Below are positions 25,611-33,652 of a stretch of 64,000 nt of DNA, piece after piece. The position numbers and the translations under genes were made by a program. Below the pieces are notes generated by a model. It was not told where the DNA came from. It saw nothing but the letters and a program-made list of their open reading frames with translations, and ran no database searches. Source of the stretch: Candidatus Sulfotelmatobacter sp. (GTDB taxonomy: Bacteria; Acidobacteriota; Terriglobia; Terriglobales; Acidobacteriaceae). Positions within the stretch are counted from its first letter, which is position 1; each line of letters begins with the position of its first letter. The stretch is from contig DASYBM010000004.1 in NCBI GenBank assembly GCA_036500765.1, positions 1,302,001-1,366,000 of the forward strand, in the 5' to 3' direction.

Positions 25611-27218
25611 TCACGATACCAGGTTCAAAAGATGGGCCAGGAAGCGAAAACTTTCCTGGATGGGATAGCGTTTGTAGGTGTAATCAAAAACTCTCAGGAT
25701 GCAGAAGAAGCTGCTGACGCACAGGGTGGGAATGAGGCGGCCGCGAATCCAGCCTAGCTTTTCTTTCCTAGGCTGCCTCATTTGCGAGATGCCGATGCCT
25801 ACCGAGAGCACGATCGTGTAGAAAATATAACTTTGAAAACCCACGAGCGCGCGCCAGAAACCGAGATCTTCGATGTAGCCCACGTCGCGGAAGAAATGGA
25901 AGAAGGCGTTGCCGAAGCCGGCGGCGGCGAAGGTCGCGGCGAACAGACGCCAGCGGCCGAGCTGCTTAAAATATTTCAGGAATGCGGGATAGAAGAAACA
26001 GTCGGCCAGCAACTCTTTGAAGTAATAGTAATAGCGATTCCAGAATTCGGCGAGGGTGCGCGAAGACAGGGGGCGATAGGTGTTGCGCAGCGCCATGAAG
26101 CCGGCCATGCGGCAGACGGCGATGATGCGATGTCCGAAGATGGCGAACTCGATCATCCTTTCGAGGAATTCGGAAATCAGGCTGCCCCAGCCCATGTACC
26201 AGGAAAAGTGCGCGCGGGTTACGCTGAGGTGCCATACGAATTCGTAGAACGGAACCATGAGGTAGCCGTGGACGAAGGGCATGTAAACGAAGGTTAGAAA
26301 GAGATCGAGAACGATGGACCATGCGAGCAGCTTGAGGCCTTTCAGTTGCGCCACGGCAAGCTGTTCTGCATTCTTCGCCTCGATGCGGCGCAGATAGGAG
26401 GATCCTTTAGGAAAGGGGGTGCTCGATGATCCCCAAATGGGATGGTAGCCGCCGACCTGTAGAGCGTAGGGATCGCGACTCTTGGAGTTGAGATCCATGA
26501 GCGAATAGGCGAGGAACCAGATGTAGGCCGCGAACACGCTCAGGAAACTGAAGGATGAGGAGCGCAGCGATCCTCCGGACGGAAGATAGCTGGCCAGCAA
26601 AACGGTGAGTGCGAAAGCGGTCAGTAGGGTTGCGACGAGGCGGCGTCCGAACCAGCCTCCAAGCCCGGGAGAATCGTGGAAGCGGGAGGCGAGCCAAAAG
26701 ATCGCTCCTGCCACGACGATGGAAATCCCCGCCTGAATGATCTGCGGATGCTCGGCCCATTGCCACCAGATGCCGAACGCCCAGAGGAGCGTGGCGACGG
26801 TGAGCACAACGCGGCGATATTTGGGAAGGGCAGTAATCACAATCAGAAAACAGATTTGCGCCTTCCAGCGCGGATTGCGCAGGTAGTGCAGCCAGGTTGC
26901 GCAGTAGAGGCCGAGTCCGAAGAGAGCGAGGAGAGTGATTTTGCCGGCGATGGATTGGGCGAATGCTACTACCCGCGGATAAGCCTCAAGTTTGGGAATG
27001 AGGCGAAATCTGAGGAGCCAGCCGAAGGGCCGGTAAACGGGCGCAGGCGGGACGTCGGACGCGACCGGTGGGGCTACGACGGGATCGGCGGCGGTCGTTT
27101 GCTGGTCGATCGTTTGCTGCTCGATCCTATCCTGGTCGATCGTTTTCTGGTCGATCCTTTCCTGGTCGATCGTTTCCTGGCCGATCATTTCCCTGGTCGA
27201 TCCTTCTTGCTCGATCAT
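25611..27218 (-). CDS. MBOAT family O-acyltransferase (DltB-like)
   Basis: 535 residues from ATG 27218, which overlaps the stop of the adenylating enzyme as ATGA. After a charged N-terminus come about ten membrane helices. The MBOAT core is seen as FWNRYYYYFKELL and the conserved histidine in GFGNAFFHFF. It should move an acyl group from the carrier protein across the membrane onto a polysaccharide or other envelope polymer. The first about 40 residues are a run of five-residue repeats (ETIDQ, ERIDQ, KTIDQ, DRIEQ, QTIDQ) encoded by a 15-bp DNA repeat. A longer open frame to 27674 only overlaps the upstream gene. Confidence 0.85.
   Translation of the reverse strand: MIEQEGSTREMIGQETIDQERIDQKTIDQDRIEQQTIDQQTTAADPVVAPPVASDVPPAPVYRPFGWLLRFRLIPKLEAYPRVVAFAQSIAGKITLLALFGLGLYCATWLHYLRNPRWKAQICFLIVITALPKYRRVVLTVATLLWAFGIWWQWAEHPQIIQAGISIVVAGAIFWLASRFHDSPGLGGWFGRRLVATLLTAFALTVLLASYLPSGGSLRSSSFSFLSVFAAYIWFLAYSLMDLNSKSRDPYALQVGGYHPIWGSSSTPFPKGSSYLRRIEAKNAEQLAVAQLKGLKLLAWSIVLDLFLTFVYMPFVHGYLMVPFYEFVWHLSVTRAHFSWYMGWGSLISEFLERMIEFAIFGHRIIAVCRMAGFMALRNTYRPLSSRTLAEFWNRYYYYFKELLADCFFYPAFLKYFKQLGRWRLFAATFAAAGFGNAFFHFFRDVGYIEDLGFWRALVGFQSYIFYTIVLSVGIGISQMRQPRKEKLGWIRGRLIPTLCVSSFFCILRVFDYTYKRYPIQESFRFLAHLLNLVS
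27103..27208. repeat. 15-bp coding minisatellite TGGTCGATCSTTTCC
   Basis: Six to seven imperfect 15-base units in the 5' end of the MBOAT gene (starts at 27103, 27118, 27133, 27148, 27163, 27178 and 27194). On the coding strand each gives a pentapeptide of the xxIDQ type. Confidence 0.85.
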
Positions 27219-28786
27219 TTCGCGCCTTCTGCGAGCATCGCTGTCAGAGTTTTTCGGTCGGTCTTTCCGGCGGCGCTCACGGGGAGGTGCGGCACAAAAC
27301 GTATTTCGGATGGCACCATATATTTGGGGACGCTGCGCTGCATGCGTTCGCGGATTTCGGCGGCGGCCACGCTGCTGCCGGCGACGAACGCAACGATTCC
27401 TCCGGCGGAGCCATTCGTGATCGGCCATGCGATGGCTGATACGGAATCGACGCCGCAGGCTTCGCGCAGGTGCGCTTCGACGTCCTCGATTTCTACACGA
27501 TTGCCCAGGACTTTGACCTGATTGTCTATTCGCCCGAGATGATGGAATATTCCAGCGCTGTCTTGGGAAGCGAGATCGCCGGTCAGATACCACGTTCGCC
27601 GATCGATCACGGGAAAACGGGCAGCCGTTTTTTGTGGATCTTTGAAATATCCTTTGGCGACCTGCGGGCCACAAAGAGCGAGCTCGCCTTTTTCGCCGGG
27701 AGCGAGAAAATTCAGCGAGGCGTCGACGATGGCTGCGCTCATGCCGGTGAAGGGCTTACCTGTAGCGACGGTTCCGCGGCCTTCGGTCACAGTCATGGGG
27801 TTCGTGCAGCGCTGACCGATGCAGACCACCGTCGCTTCGGTTGGGCCATAAAGATTGTCGATCGCGCTGTTGGGCGCAGCGATCTGCCAAAGTTCGGCGG
27901 CGCTGGCGGGCAGCGGCTCGCCGCAAAAAATCGAATAGCGAATCGAGGGGAAGGCCCCGGGGGTGAGCATCTTCAGGTTGCGCATGAAGGCTATGGTGGA
28001 GGGCACCGAAAACCAGCAAGTCAGTTGATGGTCACGGATGAAGCGCGACGGGCCCATCAACTGGCCGGCGGGGACTACGTGCAGCGAGGCGCCGGCCGAC
28101 CAGGTCATGAACATGTCCATGACCGAGGGGTCGAAGGTGAGATCGTAAGTCTGCGAAACGCGGTCGGCGGCGCTGAATTCGGGGTCGACGTAGCGCATGG
28201 CGGCGAGGAACGAAGCCACATTTCCGGTGGAGACCATCACGCCTTTGGGTGATCCGGTGGTGCCGGAGGTGAACATGACGTAAGCGAGGTCGTCGGCGGT
28301 CATTGACTTCGCGAGATGACCGAGATCGGGCGCGGGCAGGGCGTCGAAACCGGCGACTGTTGTCGGCGGCGTTAAGAGCGAAAACGACTCTGAGCTTGCT
28401 GGAGCCAGGATACTTTTCGGCGCGTGCTGTAGGACTTCAGACGTGAGAAGCTTCAAGCCGCGATCGTCGACGACCAGCGCGTCGAGATTCGTAGTTTGCA
28501 AAATGTTGAGCAGCCTTTGTTCGGGCCAATCGGGGTTGAGCGGGACATAGGCCGCGCCTGCCCAGCAAGTACCGAGGAGTCCGGCATAAGCTGGCCAACT
28601 GCGGGAGGCCAGAATTCCTACCAGCTTCACTTCGCCTGAGGACCGTGATTGCAACCAGGCGGCGATACGCTCCACAAGTTCGGCGAGTTCCCCGTAAGTG
28701 AACTCGCGCTGGTTCACCGAGAGCGCGAGGCGGTCGGGAGAATTCCTGGCATTGTTGCAGAAGGGTAGCGCGAGGTTTGTGCTCAT
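27215..28786 (-). CDS. AMP-dependent adenylating enzyme (DltA / amino-acid adenylation type)
   Basis: 523 residues from ATG 28786. Core motifs in order: LAYVMFTSGTTGSPKGVMVS (A3, ATP loop), NLYGPTEATVVC (A5), TWYLTGDLA (A7), GRIDNQVKVLGNRVEIEDVE (A8), and a late lysine in AAGKTDRKTL (A10). It adenylates a carboxylic or amino acid and should load it on the carrier protein encoded at 25340-25594. With the MBOAT gene it makes a dlt-like cassette; no DltD-like gene is seen. The substrate cannot be read with confidence. An upstream start at 28852 would add 22 residues outside the usual family start. Confidence 0.85.
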   Translation of the reverse strand: MSTNLALPFCNNARNSPDRLALSVNQREFTYGELAELVERIAAWLQSRSSGEVKLVGILASRSWPAYAGLLGTCWAGAAYVPLNPDWPEQRLLNILQTTNLDALVVDDRGLKLLTSEVLQHAPKSILAPASSESFSLLTPPTTVAGFDALPAPDLGHLAKSMTADDLAYVMFTSGTTGSPKGVMVSTGNVASFLAAMRYVDPEFSAADRVSQTYDLTFDPSVMDMFMTWSAGASLHVVPAGQLMGPSRFIRDHQLTCWFSVPSTIAFMRNLKMLTPGAFPSIRYSIFCGEPLPASAAELWQIAAPNSAIDNLYGPTEATVVCIGQRCTNPMTVTEGRGTVATGKPFTGMSAAIVDASLNFLAPGEKGELALCGPQVAKGYFKDPQKTAARFPVIDRRTWYLTGDLASQDSAGIFHHLGRIDNQVKVLGNRVEIEDVEAHLREACGVDSVSAIAWPITNGSAGGIVAFVAGSSVAAAEIRERMQRSVPKYMVPSEIRFVPHLPVSAAGKTDRKTLTAMLAEGAK

Positions 28787-28906
28787 TACTTCTATCCAGG
28801 CTTTCTGTTTAGACCCCAGCTTATTACACAGGGCGGGAGAAGTTTCTGCCAAGGTACGAGAGTCACCTCGGGCGTGGATCGGCGGGGGAGAGCAACACGA
28901 CCACCC

Positions 28907-28958
28907 GGGCTAAAGCCCTCGTTCGTTCATCTCCCTTTACGCGGCCCTGAAGGGCCGC
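28907..28958. repeat. Two-hairpin intergenic element, copy 1
   Basis: GGGC-TAAA-GCCC (28907-28918), 22 bases, then GCGGCCC-TGAA-GGGCCGC (28941-28958). The same plan is seen at 32097-32150. It lies in the 263-base gap between the adenylating enzyme and the epimerase genes. Confidence 0.65.
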
Positions 28959-29049
28959 TCTTCCACGAAGACGTTCACGCGAGCTTCCCCTGTATTGCGT
29001 TCGCGCGAGCGTCCGCTGTATTGGGTTCAGAAGTATCGAAGCCGTGCGT

Positions 29050-30045
29050 TTAGTAGTAGCAGAGCTTGAACGCTGCCTTGTAGCCCAGCGCGCGGGCGCG
29101 GTTGATGCGGCTACGGGTGTAGCCCTCCCAGCGGTCGGCGACCTGGGCGAATTTTTCTTCGCCGGTCAGGCGATGCATTACGCGCAACTGCACGATGTGG
29201 AGCCGATGATAGAAATTGCTGGCTACCATGGGCAGGCGGGTGCCGGATTGCTCGTAGAGCGACCAGAATCCTAAATCGTAGCGGTCGAGATTGTGCAGCA
29301 TGGTGCGGACGGCCTGCTGGAAAAGTCCGTGGGCGGCGGGATGTTTGGTGGCGAGAAAGTAATCGTAAACGCCCCATGCGGCCCAGATGAATCCGTTCAG
29401 AATGTGGGTGGGCGGCTTCACGATGTATTCCTCGAACCACAGGTCGCCAGACTCGTCGGTGAAGGCGACGCCGCCGGCGTCGATGGGCTGGAAGAAGGCA
29501 ACCAGCGCTCGCTGCGCGGCGTCGATGTAGCGCGAGTCATACTCTGAACCCCGGCCTGAAATCAGCGTTTCTTTGTGGGCGCGCACCAGCACGGAAATTC
29601 CCTGTCCTTGTGCCAGCGCCGAGTACCAGGGGGCGCGGAGCGTGTCGCGATATTCCCAATCGAAGTGATGGTTCCAGACGGCGAGGCCTTGCGGGTTTTG
29701 CTCGAGGTGCGAGCAGAGCCAGTCGGCGGCCAGCAGAAATTTCATGCGGCGCACGGGATCGGTGGTGCGGCGGTAAAGGTTGTAGTTGCCCAGGCCGTAT
29801 TGTGCGATGGCGATAGGGTTGTACTGCGGTCCGATGTGGCCGTGATAGTCGAGTTGCGGGACGCCGGAAGAATCGTAGGCGCCGTTGTAGTCGGACTTCT
29901 CGGCGAAGAGCATATAGTACTCGCCGAGTTCGTTGACCGGCGCGTTGGGATTTTCCGCGGGAGTTTCGTGCCAGAAGGTGAGATGGCTCTTGCCGCCGAG
30001 AGCGTAGGCGCTGAAGATACGGCGATAGTAGCTTAGGCTCGGCAA
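29050..30045 (-). CDS. D-glucuronyl C5-epimerase family protein
   Basis: 331 residues. It matches the C-terminal catalytic domain of heparan D-glucuronyl C5-epimerases: YNPIAIAQYGLGNYNLY, WLCSHLEQNPQGLAVWNHHFDW, PWYSALAQGQGISVLVRAH, LNGFIWAAWGVYDYF, and the closing tyrosine motifs FWSLYEQSG and NFYHRLHIVQL. In the known enzymes tyrosines in these last motifs are catalytic and convert D-glucuronate to L-iduronate in the polymer. No signal peptide is visible from this start, so location is uncertain. Within the exopolysaccharide locus it suggests a uronic-acid-containing polymer. Confidence 0.85.
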   Translation of the reverse strand: MPSLSYYRRIFSAYALGGKSHLTFWHETPAENPNAPVNELGEYYMLFAEKSDYNGAYDSSGVPQLDYHGHIGPQYNPIAIAQYGLGNYNLYRRTTDPVRRMKFLLAADWLCSHLEQNPQGLAVWNHHFDWEYRDTLRAPWYSALAQGQGISVLVRAHKETLISGRGSEYDSRYIDAAQRALVAFFQPIDAGGVAFTDESGDLWFEEYIVKPPTHILNGFIWAAWGVYDYFLATKHPAAHGLFQQAVRTMLHNLDRYDLGFWSLYEQSGTRLPMVASNFYHRLHIVQLRVMHRLTGEEKFAQVADRWEGYTRSRINRARALGYKAAFKLCYY

Positions 30046-30092
30046 GGGCGTATGGGACTCAGATTCATATTACGGTAGGAGCGGTATCGGAG

Positions 30093-30183
30093 GTCGCTGG
30101 TCGCTGGTCGTTGGTCGTTGGTCGTTGGTCGTCGGTCGTCGGTCGTCGGTCGTTGGTCGTCGGTCGTTGGTCGTTGGTCGTCG
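30093..30183. repeat. Heptanucleotide tandem repeat GTCGYYG x13
   Basis: Thirteen consecutive 7-bp units: GTCGCTG twice, then a mix of GTCGTTG and GTCGTCG. Same family as 5366-5435. Confidence 0.9.
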
Positions 30184-30213
30184 GATTTAGAGAAATCGAT
30201 TAGGGCCCCACTA

Positions 30214-30249
30214 GAAAAGCAGGTTTCTCGACTGCGCTCGAAATGACAA
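30214..30249. repeat. Dispersed GAAAAGCAGGTTTCTCGACT..CTCGAAATGACAA element
   Basis: Uninterrupted 36-base copy. At 20763-20829 the same left 24 bases and right 15 or more bases are separated by an extra stretch of about 25 bases. Confidence 0.65.
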
Positions 30250-30346
30250 ATTTTAGTGCAAGCTTACGCTCCGAAGCCTAATGGCCTGAGGTCTGGGGTC
30301 TCAGGTCTGACGGCTGAGGTCTGGTAGTTGAGGTTTGAAGTCCGAC

Positions 30347-31402
30347 TTACGGATTCACGGCGTAGAGCGAGGTGACCATGTCGTCGGATCGGACTGCTAC
30401 TGTGGTCAAGGCTAGAAATGAAGAGGGATTAGCGCCGTCGGGCATGAGGGCATTGCCATACTGAAATAGGTCCATGGGCCAGACGTCTTTTTTCCATGCC
30501 AGTAGCAGGTGCCAGTCGGCTGCGTCGCCGCCGCCGGTGCGGCCTCCGTAGAGGCGGACGTGCCGATCATGATTTACGGCGCTCGGTTCTACCATGGTGG
30601 AAAAGAAGAGGCGGTTGCCCACCCGGCATCCGTAGATGGACGAACTGCTGATGGGAGCGAGTTGGGACAAAGATCCTTGGCGATCAAGGTAGTAAATGTA
30701 GTTGTGTTCAAGGGGAGTGTCGGAGGCGAAGTAGAGGCCGTCTTCGGTGGGAACGGCGGCAACGGCGCGCGCCTGCTGCTGGCCCTGAAGCACGGGTTCG
30801 ACGTGGCTGAAGTTGCAAGTGGCGCGCAGGATGCGGCATTCGTCGCCGTAGTCTCCGGTGAAAACCCAAAGGCAATCTCCCCAGGGATCATGAACGATGT
30901 TGTGGACGTGACGGATGGCGCCTTCAGAAAATGTGTAGGCGACACTCCAGGTCGCGCCGTCATCGGTGGAGGCATAGACGTGGACTGCTTCGCGCGACGG
31001 GTTGTCGAAATATTCTCCCCAATAAATTGCGCCAGATGGAACAGCGGTGATGTGAAGAGGACGTGTGCCGCGAACGATGGTATGGGTGGAATGAAATTCT
31101 GTGTCGCCGGCATGGAGCGTGACGATCGCGCCGGGGACTGCGGCGACAAGCGCGCCTGACGGCAACACCGCGAGCGCGTGGAAGCCGTCGCGGAACAGGC
31201 GCGCCATGAGGACACTCATCACCGAGAGTCGACGGCGCAGCGGTGGACGGTAGGCGGCTACCGGGCGCCATAGTTCGGTGGTGGAAATATCTTCGATTCG
31301 AATGCGCACCATGTGGTATCCGCGGGAGGCATAGAGATGACCGGCGGACCAGGCGAGCGCTCGTAGACGAGGGATGCGCGCCACCAGAGTGAGGCCCGTC
31401 AT
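30347..31402 (-). CDS. Hypothetical sialidase-like beta-propeller protein
   Basis: 351 residues without a signal peptide or membrane helix. A BNR/Asp-box-like stretch (VYASTDDGATWSVAYTF) and spaced GDCLWVFTGDYGDECRIL-type blades suggest a six-bladed propeller as in sialidase-like proteins. The sialidase Arg triad is not evident, so a binding or other catalytic role is possible. It is the rightmost gene of the polysaccharide locus and on the same strand as the epimerase, 300 bases away. No firm function. Confidence 0.6.
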   Translation of the reverse strand: MTGLTLVARIPRLRALAWSAGHLYASRGYHMVRIRIEDISTTELWRPVAAYRPPLRRRLSVMSVLMARLFRDGFHALAVLPSGALVAAVPGAIVTLHAGDTEFHSTHTIVRGTRPLHITAVPSGAIYWGEYFDNPSREAVHVYASTDDGATWSVAYTFSEGAIRHVHNIVHDPWGDCLWVFTGDYGDECRILRATCNFSHVEPVLQGQQQARAVAAVPTEDGLYFASDTPLEHNYIYYLDRQGSLSQLAPISSSSIYGCRVGNRLFFSTMVEPSAVNHDRHVRLYGGRTGGGDAADWHLLLAWKKDVWPMDLFQYGNALMPDGANPSSFLALTTVAVRSDDMVTSLYAVNP

Positions 31403-31761
31403 CGCGTGGATTGTCCTAAGCTATGAAGCTCTTTCTGATGATTCTTTTGATCGTTTTTTGAAGCAGCAACATGGAAATAATTGGATTGGTACAGGAGCGC
31501 CCTGAGCATAGGGATGAATGGTAGCTGGCGGCATGGAAACCAGGCAAGGAAAGGGTGACGGCGGCTCGGCATTCCTGCCGAATGGTCGTCAGAAAACGAA
31601 CCGGCGCCAGGACGCAAATAACTGGAATTGCTTTCGGGGCAGGCATTTAGTAACTAATCAAGTGTGAAAAGCCCTAGAAGCACCGGGGAAACCCCGTGGC
31701 AAGTTGCGTGCTCTGGATTACTGAAACGAGCCGCCAAGACTGTCCTGAGGTAGCGGGAACA
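31403..31761. other. Intergenic leader region of the zinc-ribbon gene
   Basis: No gene seen. A hairpin CGGCA-TTCC-TGCCG followed by GTCGTCAGAAAA (about 31570-31597) resembles text at 34524-34555. At 31679-31712, AGCAC and GTGCT flank a CGGGG-AAA-CCCCG hairpin, which could be a small structured leader 50 bases before the zinc-ribbon start. Weak evidence. Confidence 0.35.
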
Positions 31762-32103
31762 ATGCTAAGCCGTTGTGCCAACTCGAAGTGCGGTAAGCCT
31801 TTTCTGAAGCTGAGAGAGGGCAAACTATTTCTAGTGGAAACTGAACGCACGAGCCAAGCGGGAGAATCGATAGCGCCACCATTGGTTCGGGGCCGACGGG
31901 AACAACGGCGGGTGGAGCATTACTGGCTGTGCGATGACTGCGCGGGAGTATGGACTTTGGTCTATGAGCGGGCCAGCCGAGTGGTCTTAGTTCCCTTGCG
32001 GCGGCCAGCGGAGAGTGTGTCCGCGGCCGCGGCGGGGGTTGGGCGGAGTGGAGTGGCGCAGCAACGGGCCTTTGCGGTGCCAGCCGTATCACAGAGGGGC
32101 TAA
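31762..32103 (+). CDS. Small zinc-ribbon-like protein
   Basis: 113 residues from ATG 31762, with AGCGGGA upstream. Two Cys pairs (SRCANSKCGKPF and WLCDDCAGVW) are spaced as in a zinc ribbon, joined by a basic linker (VRGRREQRRVEHYW). The tail is low-complexity. Similar short proteins starting xSRCxNxxCGKPFL are, to my knowledge, common in Acidobacteriota and unassigned. An ORF extension to 31696 has no ribosome site. Its stop codon lies inside the two-hairpin element at 32097-32150, which may end the transcript. Confidence 0.6.
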   Translation: MLSRCANSKCGKPFLKLREGKLFLVETERTSQAGESIAPPLVRGRREQRRVEHYWLCDDCAGVWTLVYERASRVVLVPLRRPAESVSAAAAGVGRSGVAQQRAFAVPAVSQRG

Positions 32104-32150
32104 AGCCCAGTGCGGCCACACGCCGCTAACCGCAGCGCTGAAAGCGCTGC
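32097..32150. repeat. Two-hairpin intergenic element, copy 2
   Basis: GGGC-TAAA-GCCC (32097-32108), 23 bases, then GCAGCGCT-GAA-AGCGCTGC (32132-32150). The TAA of the first loop is the stop codon of the zinc-ribbon gene. Confidence 0.65.
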
Positions 32151-32232
32151 GCCACCCAAAATCAGCGGAGAACAAACGCGTCTACCCAGGAACGGCGCCC
32201 GCCGCCACTATCGGAACCGACCCATTCCAGGC

Positions 32233-33324
32233 TTAACCGTCTTTCCTCCAGATCTTCCAGTCTTCGCGGACCACCTTCAACATTTGCTCGGTGGCCTTGT
32301 GCAGCCATCGGGCTTTCTGCTTTTGGAGGTGTTGAAGGATGGATTTGCGGGCGGTCTTACTGCCGAGATGGATATTTGCCGTCTCCCATCCCATGGCTCG
32401 AAGCAGGCGTAACTCCTTGCCGGGCGCCCGCAGCGCGGCCAGTTCGATGCGGGAACAGTGCGGACTCAGGCGACGCACAATCCAGCGCCCCCGCAGCTGA
32501 ACGAATGGATCAAGACAGCGGATGGCCCGGGTAATGATCGCCTGATACAGAATCTCCGATGGGCCCTGATGATTTTTATCCGTGGCCTTCGCCCAGTAAC
32601 AGGCGGAGGCAACCAGGGCTTTGGCTTCGCGGGCGATGCGGCCCCCGTGCCAGTCGGCAATAGCCACATAACGGGCGTGGCCCAGACTTCCCAGACCGGC
32701 AACGCGGCTGGCCAGGCGGTAACGCAAGCCGGGGGCAGGCATGAGGTGCTCGATGGCGTCGATCGCGCTGAGCGGCACATTTCCTTTTACTGTTGGCAGG
32801 GCATCCATTTTCGCCCAGAAATGAACCGGATCGCGCAGTTCACTCTCGGCGATCTGGCGCAGCCATTCGTGGTTCTCGCCCAGGACGAATGGGAGTCCAC
32901 CATCGCGCATGCCGTCGCGATAACCTTCGAGAATGGAACCGCAAATATCCTTCTGCGTGAGCGGCAAGTGTCCGGCCTCGGATGCCAGGTGAGCGCTCAC
33001 AGCGAGACGGACCAGATCGTTAGCATAGGCCATGGGGTGAGCTTCGTCGAAGTCGTTGACGCCCCAGATGAGACGGCCTTCGATGTCGCGCCAGGTGCCG
33101 AAATTTTCGATATGCAAGTCGCCGACCGCCAGCACCTGCGGGGCCTTGGCGAGATCAGGACAGACTTTGGGCCAGAGCTGGGCCCAGCGATAGTACGTAG
33201 CTCGCAGAAATGGGAAAACATCGGCCTTCATGTTGAGGTGCTTGACGTGAAGGTCCTTCGTAACCAGACCCGTTCGTTGGCCCAGCCACTTTTCGAATTG
33301 GTGGGTCGCTTTGACGACGTTCAT
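32233..33324 (-). CDS. DUF2252 family protein
   Basis: 363 residues. Typical DUF2252 motifs: MNMKADVFPFLRATYYRWAQ-like start (KADVFPFLRATYYRW), VLAVGDLHIENFGTWRD, and LIWGVNDFDEAHPMAYANDL. GDxHxxNF and DFD recall the catalytic loop and metal-binding DFD of aminoglycoside-phosphotransferase-type kinases, so a small-molecule kinase fold is likely, but substrates are unknown. Cytoplasmic. No operon partners: neighbours on both sides face right. Confidence 0.85.
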   Translation of the reverse strand: MNVVKATHQFEKWLGQRTGLVTKDLHVKHLNMKADVFPFLRATYYRWAQLWPKVCPDLAKAPQVLAVGDLHIENFGTWRDIEGRLIWGVNDFDEAHPMAYANDLVRLAVSAHLASEAGHLPLTQKDICGSILEGYRDGMRDGGLPFVLGENHEWLRQIAESELRDPVHFWAKMDALPTVKGNVPLSAIDAIEHLMPAPGLRYRLASRVAGLGSLGHARYVAIADWHGGRIAREAKALVASACYWAKATDKNHQGPSEILYQAIITRAIRCLDPFVQLRGRWIVRRLSPHCSRIELAALRAPGKELRLLRAMGWETANIHLGSKTARKSILQHLQKQKARWLHKATEQMLKVVREDWKIWRKDG

Positions 33325-33652
33325 CGCGGGCTAACGATAGTGGGGGGCGAAGCGGAAGTCAACGTGGCGGACGTCTCGTCGAGGCTGCACGCGGACGCGG
33401 GCTGAATGGGTGGGTTTCGATTCGACATATACGGTCGCGCGTCGCATGCGCGCCGCGGGGCGGACCCTTCGACTTTGCTCAGGGCAAGCTGCGTCCTCCC
33501 CTCCATTGTGTGCCTCAGGCCACACTGTGTTTCTCTGTCCGCTGCCGTCGCTTTGGCAAAATTGGTCAACTGCTTCATTTTGAGGCAGATACACTTTGGC
33601 TCACTTCCTGCTTTCTAGATCCTGCGCACGACCGAAATCACGGGAGGCAGGG
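33325..33652. other. Intergenic region with one dispersed repeat
   Basis: Holds the copy at 33454-33500 of the GGGCGGACCCTTCGACT element and, near 33440, a GC-rich palindromic stretch (GTCGCGCGTCGCATGCGCG). No gene; a promoter for the L,D-transpeptidase gene should lie near its right end but is not clear. Confidence 0.5.
33454..33500. repeat. Dispersed GGGCGGACCCTTCGACT element, intergenic copy
   Basis: Nearly the same 45 bases as 9414-9460, which lies inside the S9 peptidase gene. Confidence 0.7.

Larger units (their letters stand above)
30046..30346. other. Repeat-rich intergenic region
   Basis: Holds the heptamer array (30093-30183), the dispersed element (30214-30249) and a run of degenerate GAGGTCT-like words (about 30285-30345). 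No gene seen. Confidence 0.7.
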
